NCBI RefSeq assembly: GCF_037911585.1
Contig: NZ_JBAJNS010000001.1
Location: forward strand, 562,001-626,000
Length of the DNA: 64,000 nucleotides
Direction: 5' to 3'
DNA from: Streptomyces sp. GSL17-111
Lineage (GTDB): Bacteria; Actinomycetota; Actinomycetes; Streptomycetales; Streptomycetaceae
The translations under genes and the position numbers were made by a program. The notes under the pieces were generated by a model. The model did no database searches. It saw only the letters and a program-made list of their open reading frames with translations, and was not told the DNA's origin. Numbering within the stretch: position 1 is the first letter of the stretch; each line of letters opens with the position of its first letter. Shown here piece after piece: positions 10,470 to 20,103 of the stretch.

Positions 10470-11435
10470 TTACAGGTTGGTCATGTCGACCGGGATCTGC
10501 GGCTCGGCTCCGTCCCGCAGAATGGTGGCCTCGATGAGGCCGTAGGGCCGATCCGCCGCGTAGTAGACGGCTCCCTCGGCGGTGTCGTTCTTCAGCCCGA
10601 ACGGCTCCAGGTCCACCAGGAAGTGGTGCTTGTTCGGGAGCGAGAAGCGGATCTCGTCCACCTCACCGCGGCTGTTGATGACGCGCGCGCCCATCTGGTA
10701 CAGCGTCTGCTGCAGCGAGAGGCTGTAGGTCTCGACGAACGCGTCGAGCATGTGGCGCTTGACCTGGGCGTAGCTGCGCTCCCAGTGGGGCATGCGCTGG
10801 TCGTCACGCGTCCAGTTGTGCCGCCACACGCCCGTCACCTGGGTGGCGAGGATGCGGTCGTACGCCTCCTTGAGGGTGGTGTACCTGTCCTTCACGTACC
10901 CCCAGAACTCCGAGTTGGTGGAGTTCATGACGGTGAGGTCCTTCAGGCCGGAGAAGACCTGGAAGTTCTCGCCGTCGTAGGTGACCTGCGCGGTGCGGGT
11001 CTCCTGGCCGTTGCGCACGAAGGAGTGGCGCACCTCGTCCGCGCCGATGAAGCGGTTGCCCGAGTCGGAGGTCTCGATCCGGTCCCAGGCGTACTCCTCG
11101 ATCCGGATGCGGGCCCGGTGGATGGCCGGCTGGGACTCGACGAAGTGCCGGGCCAGGTGGATGCCGAACTGCTCGGCGGACTCGATGCCGTGCTCCTTGG
11201 CGAAGGCGAACACCGTGTTCTTGGTGGTGTCCGTCGGCAGCACGTGGGCGTTGGAGCCGGAGTAGTGGACGTCGTCCATGTCACCGGAGAGGGCGACGGA
11301 GACGTTCAGGTCCTTGATGTGGTGGGTGTCGCCGTCCCGGGTGATCTTGACGACGCGGTTCTCCGCTTTGCCGTACTGGTTCTGGCCGAGCATCACAGGG
11401 CGGGCCGGGCGGGCCGGGCGGGAAGTAGCAGTCAT
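10470..11435 (-). CDS. Urate oxidase (factor-independent urate hydroxylase)
   Basis: 321 residues, the normal length for a T-fold uricase. It oxidises urate to 5-hydroxyisourate and releases hydrogen peroxide without cofactor. Motifs include YGKAENRVVKITR near the N-terminus (the catalytic lysine region), VLPTDTTKNTVFAFAK with the catalytic threonine, and YSLSLQQTLYQMG near residue 240. Third gene of uraD - hydrolase - uricase, starting 8 bases after the hydrolase stop. The start at 11435 is the first ATG with the family N-terminus; its ribosome binding site is weak, consistent with translational coupling. Confidence 0.95.
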   Translation of the reverse strand: MTATSRPARPARPVMLGQNQYGKAENRVVKITRDGDTHHIKDLNVSVALSGDMDDVHYSGSNAHVLPTDTTKNTVFAFAKEHGIESAEQFGIHLARHFVESQPAIHRARIRIEEYAWDRIETSDSGNRFIGADEVRHSFVRNGQETRTAQVTYDGENFQVFSGLKDLTVMNSTNSEFWGYVKDRYTTLKEAYDRILATQVTGVWRHNWTRDDQRMPHWERSYAQVKRHMLDAFVETYSLSLQQTLYQMGARVINSRGEVDEIRFSLPNKHHFLVDLEPFGLKNDTAEGAVYYAADRPYGLIEATILRDGAEPQIPVDMTNL

Positions 11436-11443
11436 TGCGGGTG

Positions 11444-11833
11444 TCAGCTCCCTCGGTACACGGAGTAGCCGAACGGGTTGAGCAGCAGCGGTACGTGGTA
11501 GTGCTCGCCCGGGGTCACGGCGAAGACGATCGCCACCTCGGGAAAGAAGACACCGCTGTCCCTTACGCGGGGGGCGTCCTGCTGTTCCTCGGCTTGCTTG
11601 GTCGAGAAGTACGGCTCGACCTCGAAGACGAGCCGTACGTGGGTCGTGCCCTCCGGCAGGGCCGGAAGGTCCTTGCAGCGCCCGTCGTCGTCGGTCCTCG
11701 AGACGCCGTGCGCGGCCCATGCGCCGTCGGCGCCGCCGCGGACGGACAGCTGGACGGCGACGCCGCCGGCCGGCCGTCCCACGCTGGTGTCCAGGATGTG
11801 GGTGGACACCGATGCGGTCGTCGTGGTGCTCAT
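11444..11833 (-). CDS. 5-hydroxyisourate hydrolase (transthyretin-like)
   Basis: 129 residues of the transthyretin-related family (HiuH/PucM), hydrolysing 5-hydroxyisourate to OHCU. The N-terminal STHILDTSVGRPA and the C-terminal tetrapeptide YRGS are the diagnostic signatures, the latter distinguishing the enzyme from hormone-binding transthyretin. It lies two bases after uraD and eight before uricase, so three successive enzymes share one transcript. Confidence 0.95.
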   Translation of the reverse strand: MSTTTTASVSTHILDTSVGRPAGGVAVQLSVRGGADGAWAAHGVSRTDDDGRCKDLPALPEGTTHVRLVFEVEPYFSTKQAEEQQDAPRVRDSGVFFPEVAIVFAVTPGEHYHVPLLLNPFGYSVYRGS

Positions 11834-11835
11834 GG

Positions 11836-12342
11836 TCAGGCTCCTTGTGCGAGGCGGGTCAGCCGGATGCGGTTGATCTTCACCAGCTCGGTGCGGACGT
11901 TCTCCCGCTCCCGTTCCGGCGTGTTGTCGATCCGGGCGCGCAGCGCGTCACGCATCTGGTCACCGGACAGACCGGTGGCGCAGATCAGGAAGACGTGCCC
12001 GAACTTCTCCTGGTACGCCAGGTTGAGTTCGAGCATCTCCGCCTTGAGCTCCTCGGAGGCGCCGGACATCCCGCGCTGTTCACGCGAGGAGGTCGGGTCC
12101 CCGGGCTTCGGGCGGCCGATGGGCGGGTGGCCCGCCATCGCCTCGGCGAGGTCGGCCTCGCCGAGCTCGGCCATGGCGGCGTCACTCGCGGTGAACAGGG
12201 CGGCCGCGTCGGGGTACGGGCGCCGGCCGAGCAGCTTGTCGGCCCAGGCCGTCGAGGCGCAGACCTCGTGGAGCGCCGCGCGGGCCTCGCCCTCCTCGGC
12301 GGTGTTGAACCGGGTCAGCCCCGGTGCCGTACTCGAAGTCAC
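11836..12342 (-). CDS. uraD: OHCU decarboxylase
   Basis: 168 residues. Decarboxylates 2-oxo-4-hydroxy-4-carboxy-5-ureidoimidazoline to S-allantoin. AGHPPIGRPK carries the catalytic histidine, and YQEKFGHVFLICATG is the second family block. The GTG at 12342 is chosen because a purine-rich GAGAGG stretch lies just upstream and the peptide begins in the usual place; the longer frame upstream belongs to shadow sequence. First gene of the urate operon. Confidence 0.93.
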   Translation of the reverse strand: MTSSTAPGLTRFNTAEEGEARAALHEVCASTAWADKLLGRRPYPDAAALFTASDAAMAELGEADLAEAMAGHPPIGRPKPGDPTSSREQRGMSGASEELKAEMLELNLAYQEKFGHVFLICATGLSGDQMRDALRARIDNTPERERENVRTELVKINRIRLTRLAQGA

Positions 12343-12380
12343 GGGAGCCTCTCTGGCCGTGTTGCGGGTGGGCTGCGCAA

Positions 12381-12422
12381 TAGCTAAGCCGCCGGGGAAC
12401 GCCCCGTCAACACTTTGTTGAA
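12381..12422 (-). promoter_or_regulatory. Promoter of the urate operon with palindromic operator over the -35
   Basis: On the minus strand: TTGACG (-35, 12405-12410), 18-base spacer, TAGCTA (-10, 12381-12386). The -35 is embedded in TCAACA-N3-TGTTGA (12407-12421). The 18-mer TTCAACAAAGTGTTGACG differs at a single base from the one in front of the catalase gene. The rest of the 311-base gap (12343-12653) holds the uraD leader and the terminator listed separately; I see no gene there. Confidence 0.7.
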
Positions 12423-12598
12423 CTTTTTCGCGGGGCCTCCACCGGCGGGCCCGTACCGGCCTCCACCGCACCCCCCGCGCCCCCACGACCACCCGGCACC
12501 CCGACCCCGGGCGGGCGCGGCGCGGGCGCCGTACCGCGAGTGTCCGGCGAGGTGACCGCGGACGCAAGCCCCGCCCGGCCCTCGGGCCCCAGACACAC

Positions 12599-12643
12599 GC
12601 CGGGCGCCGGGCGGCCACTCGCGGTGACTGCCCGGCGCCCGGC
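12599..12643 (-). terminator. Hairpin terminator after the HTH regulator gene
   Basis: Perfect 14-bp stem GCCGGGCGCCGGGC / GCCCGGCGCCCGGC with a 17-base loop, starting 11 bases past the regulator stop codon on the minus strand. Confidence 0.8.
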
Positions 12644-12653
12644 CTAGGCGCGA

Positions 12654-13031
12654 TCAGCCGCGCCCCTTGGGGTTCTCCCGGTTCAGGTAGTTGTAGACGG
12701 TGAAGCGGCTGACACCGAGCGCGGTCGCGACCGTCTCCACGCCGTGCCGCACGGAGAACGCCCCGCGCGACTCCAGCAGCCGCACGACGCGCTGTTTGGA
12801 CTTGCGGTCCAGCTCGGCGAGCGGCCTGCCCTGCGCCCGCTCCAGCCCCGCCAGGATGTGGTCGAGCGACTCCGACAGGTGGGGCAGGCGGACGGCGAGG
12901 ACGTCCTCGCCCTCCCACGCCAGCACGACGTCCGCCTCCGTGGCGTCCGGCACGGCGATGATCTCGCCACCCATCGCGTCGACCAGCGGCTTGACCGCCG
13001 AGGTGAAGGGATGTTCGCCCAGACCAGTCAT
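12654..13031 (-). CDS. Small helix-turn-helix regulator of the ureide/glyoxylate block
   Basis: 125 residues. The C-terminal 50 residues form a helix-turn-helix of the Fis/YheO type: SRGAFSVRHGVETVATALGVSRFTVYNYLN. The N-terminal half contains acidic and hydrophobic stretches with no recognised ligand domain. Its start overlaps the stop of the upstream 88-residue gene by four bases. It sits between the urate operon and hydroxypyruvate isomerase, so it may control either; the shared TCAACA-N3-TGTTGA element is a candidate target, but nothing in the sequence proves the pairing. Confidence 0.75.
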   Translation of the reverse strand: MTGLGEHPFTSAVKPLVDAMGGEIIAVPDATEADVVLAWEGEDVLAVRLPHLSESLDHILAGLERAQGRPLAELDRKSKQRVVRLLESRGAFSVRHGVETVATALGVSRFTVYNYLNRENPKGRG

Positions 13032-13294
13032 GCGTCACCCGGCTCCTGGTCGTCGGATCCGACCACATTGACCTGCAGGGAGACGCGGGTCGCCCCGGCG
13101 GCGAGTGTTCGGCGTAGCATCTCGTCCACCACGGCGAGCACCTCGTCCGCGGCCCCCTCGGCCGTGTTGCCGAAGGGGCCGACGTCGACGGCGTCCAGAC
13201 CGCCGCGCTGCACGACCTCCCGCGCCACCACCGCGTGCTCCGGAGCCTCGTCCAGGTCGAACGGCTCTGTCGTGAATTCCACTTTCAATCGCAC
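13028..13294 (-). CDS. Small protein resembling the thiamine-binding MTH1187/YkoF family
   Basis: 88 residues from a GTG at 13294. The pattern of a beta-alpha-beta-beta protein, with RLKVEFTTEPF at the start and TRVSLQVNVVGSDD at the end, reminds me of the MTH1187/YkoF thiamine-binding family; this is family resemblance from memory and not certain. Overlaps the HTH regulator start (ATGA), so the two are probably co-translated. If thiamine binding is right, a link to the thiamine-pyrophosphate-dependent glyoxylate carboligase nearby would make sense. No clear ribosome binding site supports the start. Confidence 0.55.
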   Translation of the reverse strand: MRLKVEFTTEPFDLDEAPEHAVVAREVVQRGGLDAVDVGPFGNTAEGAADEVLAVVDEMLRRTLAAGATRVSLQVNVVGSDDQEPGDA

Positions 13295-13351
13295 CGGCTC
13301 AACGTACCGCGCTGCTGCGGGGCCGCCATCGGCACATTTCGGACCACCCCC

Positions 13352-13416
13352 TTGACAGCGGCACCGCACTGCTTGCAATCTTCCATCAGATAGAAATTAA
13401 CTTCCGCAATACGGAA
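13352..13416 (+). promoter_or_regulatory. Promoter and double operator of the hydroxypyruvate isomerase gene
   Basis: TTGACA at 13352-13357 with a possible -10 (GCAATC, 13375-13380) 17 bases on. Immediately downstream are two 15-base sites, TTCCATCAGATAGAA (13381-13395) and the perfect-armed TTCCGCAATACGGAA (13402-13416), offset by 21 bp. The same pair with the same offset precedes gcl. The layout downstream of the promoter suits repression, for example by an AllR-type IclR repressor. Confidence 0.7.
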
Positions 13417-13433
13417 GGAGCGGGTCGCCCCTC

Positions 13434-14279
13434 ATGGGTTACACGGACACACGCTTCACAGTGAACCTCTCGATCCTCTTCACCGAGCTCCCGCTGCTCG
13501 AGCGGCCGGCCGCGGCCGCCGCCGCGGGCTTCACCGCGGTGGAGCTGTGGTGGCCGTGGATCGACACGCCGACCCCGGAGCAGGCCGAGCTGGACGCGCT
13601 GCGCGAGGCACTGAACGACGCCGGGGTGCGGCTCACCGGGCTGAACTTCTACGCCGGGCAGCTCCCCGGACCGGATCGCGGGGCGCTCTCGGTGCCCGGC
13701 GAGGAGTCCGACAGGTTCCGGGCCAACGTCGACGTGGCGGCCGACTTCGCGGCCTCCGTCGGGTGCACGGCCCTCAACGCCCTCTACGGGAACCGGGTGG
13801 ACGGCGTCGACCCGGCCGTCCAGGACGAACTGGCGCTGGAGAACCTGGCGATCGCCGCCCGCGCCGCCGACCGCGTCGGCGCCGTACTCCTCGTGGAGGC
13901 GCTGAACCGGCCCGAGTCGCCCCGGTACCCGCTGGTCAGCGCCCCGGCCGCGATCGAGGTCGTGGAGAAGGTCAACGCCGCGACGGGCCTGGGCAACGCG
14001 AGGTTCCTCATGGACCTCTACCACCTGTCGATGAACGGCGAGGACCTCACCGAGGTCATCGAGAAGTACACCGCCGTCACCGGCCACGTGCAGATCGCGG
14101 ACAACCCCGGCCGAGGCGCCCCCGGCACCGGCGACCTGGACTTCACCGACCTGCTGGACCGCCTGAAGAAGGCCGGTTACGACGGCTGGGTCGGCCTGGA
14201 GTACAAGCCCGGCGACGCGCCGAGCGGCAGCACCTTCGCGTGGCTGCCCGCACCGCTGCGGCCCGCCCCGGCGGGCTGA
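13434..14279 (+). CDS. hyi: Hydroxypyruvate isomerase (TIM barrel)
   Basis: 281 residues. Interconverts hydroxypyruvate and tartronate semialdehyde. The N-terminus FTVNLSILFTELPLLERP and the blocks LTGLNFYAGQLPGPDRG, LVEALNRPESPRYPL, FLMDLYHLSMNGEDL and HVQIADNPGRGAPGTGDLDF are close to bacterial Hyi. GGAAGGAG precedes the ATG at 13434. First gene of hyi-glxR. Confidence 0.93.
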   Translation: MGYTDTRFTVNLSILFTELPLLERPAAAAAAGFTAVELWWPWIDTPTPEQAELDALREALNDAGVRLTGLNFYAGQLPGPDRGALSVPGEESDRFRANVDVAADFAASVGCTALNALYGNRVDGVDPAVQDELALENLAIAARAADRVGAVLLVEALNRPESPRYPLVSAPAAIEVVEKVNAATGLGNARFLMDLYHLSMNGEDLTEVIEKYTAVTGHVQIADNPGRGAPGTGDLDFTDLLDRLKKAGYDGWVGLEYKPGDAPSGSTFAWLPAPLRPAPAG

Positions 14280-14347
14280 GCCGGGACACCGTCCCGCGTC
14301 CCGCCCCCACACGCCTCCCCTCACGGCACCGAAAGGCACCGAACACC

Positions 14348-15250
14348 ATGAGCAGCAACCTTCCGAAGATCGCCTGGGTCGGCCTGGGCATCATGGGCTC
14401 CCCCATGGCCGAGAACCTGATCAAGGCCGGCTACTCCGTCACCGGCTTCACACTGGAGCAGGAGAAGCTGGACCGGCTGGCGGCCAATGGCGGCACCGCC
14501 GCGTCCTCGATCGCCGAGGCCGTGGCCGACGCCGACATGGTGATCACCATGGTCCCCGCCGACCCGCACGTGAAGGCCGTCATCCTCGGTGACGACGGCG
14601 TGCTCGCCCACGCCAAGCAGGGCGCCACGATCATCGACATGTCCTCGATCACCCCGCAGACCTCCATCGCGGTGGCCGAGGCCGCGGCGAAGGCGGGCAA
14701 GGGCCTCAAGGTCCTCGACGCCCCCGTCTCCGGCGGCGAGGCGGGCGCCGTCGAGGCCGTCCTGTCGATCATGGTCGGCGGCGAGCAGGCCGACTTCGAG
14801 GCCGTGAAGCCGATTCTCGAGGCCCTGGGCAAGACCATCATCCTGTGCGGCCCGCACGGCGCCGGCCAGACGGTGAAGGCCGCCAACCAGCTCATCGTGG
14901 CGGTCAACATCCAGGCGTGCGCCGAGGCCGTGGTGTTCCTGGAGAAGTCCGGCGTGGACCTGAACGCCGCGCTGGAGGTCCTGAACGGCGGACTGGCCGG
15001 CTCGACGGTGCTGACGCGCAAGAAGGACAACTTCAAGAACCGGGACTTCGCGCCGGGCTTCCGCATCGACCTGCACCACAAGGACATGGGCATCGTGACG
15101 GACGCGGCCCGCAGCGTGGGCGCGGCCCTGCCGGTCGGCGCGGTCGTCGCCCAGTTGGTGGCCTCGCTCCGCGCCCAAGGCGACGGCGGCCTGGACCACT
15201 CGGCGCTGCTGCGCGCCGTCGAGCGTCTCTCCGGCGACCGGGTCGCCTGA
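14348..15250 (+). CDS. glxR: Tartronate semialdehyde reductase (2-hydroxy-3-oxopropionate reductase)
   Basis: 300 residues of the beta-hydroxyacid dehydrogenase family. Reduces tartronate semialdehyde from Gcl to glycerate. GLGIMGSPMAENL is the N-terminal cofactor loop; DAPVSGGEAGA is the substrate-binding block near residue 120; the catalytic lysine is in GAGQTVKAANQ near residue 172. It begins 68 bases after hyi, with GAAAGG upstream of the ATG. It should work in sequence with Gcl. Confidence 0.93.
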   Translation: MSSNLPKIAWVGLGIMGSPMAENLIKAGYSVTGFTLEQEKLDRLAANGGTAASSIAEAVADADMVITMVPADPHVKAVILGDDGVLAHAKQGATIIDMSSITPQTSIAVAEAAAKAGKGLKVLDAPVSGGEAGAVEAVLSIMVGGEQADFEAVKPILEALGKTIILCGPHGAGQTVKAANQLIVAVNIQACAEAVVFLEKSGVDLNAALEVLNGGLAGSTVLTRKKDNFKNRDFAPGFRIDLHHKDMGIVTDAARSVGAALPVGAVVAQLVASLRAQGDGGLDHSALLRAVERLSGDRVA

Positions 15251-15263
15251 CGCTCCCCCGACT

Positions 15264-15317
15264 CCGGGTGGCGGCGCCGACAACCTGTCCTGTCGCGCCC
15301 AAGGCGCCGCCACCCGG
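15264..15317 (+). terminator. Hairpin terminator after glxR
   Basis: Perfect 15-bp stem CCGGGTGGCGGCGCC / GGCGCCGCCACCCGG with a 24-base loop. The catalase promoter element begins four bases later. Confidence 0.8.
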
Positions 15318-15320
15318 ATA

Positions 15321-15402
15321 TTCAACAAACTGTTGACGTGCTGCCGTAGCCGTCCTTACGCTCCACTTCCGCGGAAGTCCCCTTCCGCGCTTCGTTACGG
15401 AA
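15321..15402 (+). promoter_or_regulatory. Catalase promoter with the urate-operon element and TTCCG/CGGAA repeats
   Basis: TTCAACAAACTGTTGACG at 15321-15338 contains TCAACA-N3-TGTTGA and a -35-like TTGACG, and matches the uraD promoter element at 17 of 18 bases. Downstream are TTCCGCGGAA (15367-15376) and TTCCG...CGGAA with a 10-base spacer (15383-15402), variants of the hyi/gcl operator with spacers of 0 and 10 rather than 5. Confidence 0.65.
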
Positions 15403-15409
15403 GGTCACG

Positions 15410-16867
15410 ATGTCCAAGCCCACGCTGACGACCGAGTCCGGCGCTCCGGTCGCCGACAACCAGAACTCCGCCACCGCCGGCGTCGGCGGACCGCTGCTCC
15501 TCCAGGACCAGCACCTGCTGGAGAAGCTCGCCCGGTTCAACCGCGAGCGCATCCCGGAGCGTGTCGTGCACGCCCGCGGTTCGGGGGCCTACGGCCACTT
15601 CGAGGTGACCGACGACGTCACCGGCTTCACCCGGGCCGCCTTCCTCGGCACCGTCGGCAAGCGCACCGAGGTGTTCGTGCGCTTCTCGACCGTGGCCGAC
15701 AGCCTCGGCGGCGCCGACGCGGTGCGCGACCCGCGCGGCTTCGCGGTGAAGTTCTACACCGAGGAGGGCAACTACGACCTCGTCGGCAACAACACCCCGG
15801 TCTTCTTCATCAAGGACCCGCTGAAGTTCCCCGACTTCATCCACTCGCAGAAGCGCGACCCCTTCACCGGCAAGCAGGAGCCGGACAACGTCTGGGACTT
15901 CTGGGCCCACGCCCCCGAGGCAACCCACCAGGTCACCTGGCTCATGGGCGATCGCGGCATCCCCGCCTCCTACCGCCACATGAACGGCTACGGCTCCCAC
16001 ACCTACCAGTGGACCAACGCCGAGGGCGAGGCCTTCTTCGTCAAGTACCACTTCAAGACGAACCAGGGCATCCGCTGCCTGAGCAGCGAGCAGGGCGCCG
16101 AGACCGTCGGCCGGGACGCGAACAGCCACCAGACGGACCTGCTGCAGGCGATCGAGCGCGGCGTGCACCCGTCGTGGACGGTGTACGTGCAGGTCATGCC
16201 GGCCGCCGAGGCCGCCGACTACCGGTTCAACCCGTTCGACCTCACCAAGGTGTGGCCGCACGCCGACCACCCGCTCCAGCGGGTGGGCCGCCTGGTCCTG
16301 GACCGCAACCCCGACAACGTCTTCGCCGAGGTCGAGCAGGCCGCGTTCTCCCCCAACAACTTCGTCCCCGGCATCGGCCCCTCGCCGGACAAGATGCTCC
16401 AGGGCCGCCTCTTCGCCTACGCGGACGCGCACCGCTACCGGCTGGGCGTCAACCACACCCAGCTGCCGGTGAACGCCCCGAGGGCGACGACCGCCGACAA
16501 CTACGGCCGGGACGGCCTCATGGCGCTCAACGCACAGGGCCGCGACGCCAGGAACTACGAGCCCAACTCCTACGGAGGGCCCGTGGAGACCGGCCAGCCC
16601 CTCGCCGCCCCCTTCGCGGTCTCCGGCCACACCGGCACCCACGAGGCGCCGCGGCACTCCAAGGACGACGACTTCTTCCAGGCCGGCGAGCTGTACCGGC
16701 TGATGTCGGAGGAGGAGAGGAAGCGTCTCGTCGCGAACATCGCCGGCGGTCTGTCGCAGGTGACCCGCGACGACGTCGTCGAGAAGAACCTCGCCCACTT
16801 CCACGCCGCCGACCCGGACTACGGCCAGCGCGTCGAGGAAGCCGTGCGCGAGCTGCGCGAAGGCTGA
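15410..16867 (+). CDS. katA: Monofunctional heme catalase
   Basis: 485 residues, a small-subunit (clade 3) catalase. Distal histidine in [17 protein letters not shown]; distal asparagine region in [17 protein letters not shown]; proximal heme tyrosine in [14 protein letters not shown]. Context: between glxR and gcl, with a promoter element shared with the uricase operon, so its likely job is to destroy hydrogen peroxide made by uricase and possibly xanthine dehydrogenase. The ATG at 15410 follows GGAAGG. Confidence 0.96.
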   Translation: MSKPTLTTESGAPVADNQNSATAGVGGPLLLQDQHLLEKLARFNRERIPERVVHARGSGAYGHFEVTDDVTGFTRAAFLGTVGKRTEVFVRFSTVADSLGGADAVRDPRGFAVKFYTEEGNYDLVGNNTPVFFIKDPLKFPDFIHSQKRDPFTGKQEPDNVWDFWAHAPEATHQVTWLMGDRGIPASYRHMNGYGSHTYQWTNAEGEAFFVKYHFKTNQGIRCLSSEQGAETVGRDANSHQTDLLQAIERGVHPSWTVYVQVMPAAEAADYRFNPFDLTKVWPHADHPLQRVGRLVLDRNPDNVFAEVEQAAFSPNNFVPGIGPSPDKMLQGRLFAYADAHRYRLGVNHTQLPVNAPRATTADNYGRDGLMALNAQGRDARNYEPNSYGGPVETGQPLAAPFAVSGHTGTHEAPRHSKDDDFFQAGELYRLMSEEERKRLVANIAGGLSQVTRDDVVEKNLAHFHAADPDYGQRVEEAVRELREG

Positions 16868-16889
16868 TTGGGAGGTCGGCCCGAGCGCC

Positions 16890-16937
16890 GTCCCATGCCG
16901 CCGGCCCGTGGACGAGGGGTGGCCGGCGGTATGGGAC
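16890..16937 (+). terminator. Hairpin terminator after catalase
   Basis: A 17-bp stem with a single G-T pair (GTCCCATGCCGCCGGCC with GGCCGGCGGTATGGGAC) and a 14-base loop, starting 22 bases past the stop. Confidence 0.85.
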
Positions 16938-16950
16938 ATCCCGCCGGTGC

Positions 16951-16997
16951 GCGTCAGCGGACCGAGCGCGGTGCGGCCCCGCGTCAGCGGGCCGAGC
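16951..16997. repeat. Short direct repeat, 30-bp period
   Basis: GCGTCAGCGGACCGAGC at 16951 recurs at 16981 with one change (16 of 17 bases). It lies in the non-coding gap between the catalase terminator and the next gene. No function is evident. Confidence 0.6.
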
Positions 16998-17116
16998 ACG
17001 CCACAGAACCGCCCGGGGGCGCGAACGTCCTGTCGCGCCCAGCCTCGCGCCCTCGGGCGTACAACTCCCCCGCCGGGCCCCGCGTTCGCCTGCGGGGCCC
17101 GGGCTTTTCGGGGACC

Positions 17117-17827
17117 ATGGAACGCATGGCGGACGTGAGCGCGAACAGCTCGGTGCGGTGTCCCGTGTGCCGACGTGAGCACCGCTGGGCGCCACCCACC
17201 TACCCCTGTCCGTGCGGCGCCCCGGTGGCCCTGCCCCTGGCGCGGGACGGGGTACCCCTGCGCGTCAGGCGACGCACCTGGGCCGGCTCCTGGGTGGCCG
17301 TGCCCTGTGGCGCCTGCGGGCGGTCCCAGGACTGGCCGCAGCCCGAACTGTGCTGTCCGTGCGGGGCGTTGCTCGCGCTGCCGGTGGACCGCACCGGGGC
17401 CGGGCCGGGCACGGCCGGCGGGCCGGTCGGGGGCCCGCCGGCCGACCGGCCCGTGTTCACCCCCGTCACCATCCGCACCGCCCGGGACGCCGTCCTGGCC
17501 GCCGCGCACTACCTGCGCTGGCTCGGCTTCGCCGACGTGCTGGCGACCCACGGACCCCCGGCGTCCGGCATCGACCTGCGCGGACGCGGCGTCGTCGCCC
17601 GGGTCGACCCCACGACGTCCCCGATGGGCGTACGCGCCGTGGAGACGGTGTGGCTATCGGCGCTGCACATCTCCGCCGTGGCCGTCTGCTTCGCCCTCGC
17701 CGGCTACGAGCAGGACGCCTACGCGCGGGCCGAGCAGACCGCCCTGCCCCTGTTCACCCTGGATCTCACGGGGACGCCGCAGCCCGCGAGCGCGGCTGCC
17801 GAGCACCTGGTCTCCACCGGGGCCTGA
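17117..17827 (+). CDS. Zinc-ribbon plus degenerate Mrr-like (restriction-endonuclease fold) protein
   Basis: 236 residues, function unknown. The N-terminal 85 residues hold two similar cysteine modules, RCPVC...CPCG and PCGAC...CCPCG, likely zinc ribbons. The C-terminal 120 residues follow the Mrr/REase-like pattern: an amphipathic helix HYLRWLGF, then SGIDLRGRGVVARV, then alternating beta/alpha ending LPLFTLDL. In active Mrr enzymes the strand after the aspartate ends in Q-x-K or E-x-K; here the corresponding residues are A-R-V-D, so catalysis looks lost. A second in-frame ATG is at 17126. It stands alone between katA and gcl. Confidence 0.7.
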   Translation: MERMADVSANSSVRCPVCRREHRWAPPTYPCPCGAPVALPLARDGVPLRVRRRTWAGSWVAVPCGACGRSQDWPQPELCCPCGALLALPVDRTGAGPGTAGGPVGGPPADRPVFTPVTIRTARDAVLAAAHYLRWLGFADVLATHGPPASGIDLRGRGVVARVDPTTSPMGVRAVETVWLSALHISAVAVCFALAGYEQDAYARAEQTALPLFTLDLTGTPQPASAAAEHLVSTGA

Positions 17828-17994
17828 CGCCACCTCCGGAGACCCGCTGACCGGGGCGTCGCCCCACCCGCCCCCTCTTCCCCCTGTCTCGCGCCTTCCC
17901 CGCCCCGTCGCGCCCCGTCGCACCCCGTCGCACTCGGCGTGGGTGCGTCCACCGTGCGGCCCTCGTTCCGTACGGCCCGGACTCCGGACAAGGG

Positions 17995-18063
17995 TTGACG
18001 GCTTGTTGACGCCCGCCGTACCTTTACTTCCATATAGCAGAACGTGAATTCCGTCATACGGAA
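17995..18063 (+). promoter_or_regulatory. Promoter and double operator of glyoxylate carboligase
   Basis: TTGACG (17995-18000), 18-base spacer, TACCTT (18019-18024). Then TTCCATATAGCAGAA (18028-18042) and TTCCGTCATACGGAA (18049-18063), the same two 15-mers at the same 21-bp offset as in front of hyi. A half-site TGTTGACG of the uraD/catalase element is at 18004-18011. Confidence 0.7.
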
Positions 18064-18093
18064 AAGCCACGCACGGTCGACTCAGGAGCATCC

Positions 18094-19872
<1,779 letters not shown>

Positions 19873-19889
19873 CGGCCGGGGACAGCAGA

Positions 19890-19928
19890 CCGAGGGGCCC
19901 GGGCTCACCACGAGCCGGGGCCCCTCGG
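19890..19928 (+). terminator. Hairpin terminator after gcl
   Basis: 17-bp stem with one mismatch (CCGAGGGGCCCGGGCTC with GAGCCGGGGCCCCTCGG) and a 5-base loop, 17 bases past the stop. Confidence 0.85.
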
Positions 19929-20103
19929 TCCTTCCCGACGCCCAAGCGGGGCCGGCGCACGGGCGGGGCGGGTGCTCCGGCGGGGCGGGCGCTCCGGCGG
20001 AGCACCGGGTCACCCGAACGACGCGGATGCCGACGGGGGCACCCGGCGAGGCACGGGGCCGGGTTCCACGACTCCGCGCCGCTCATGGTGCACGATCTGA
20101 TAC

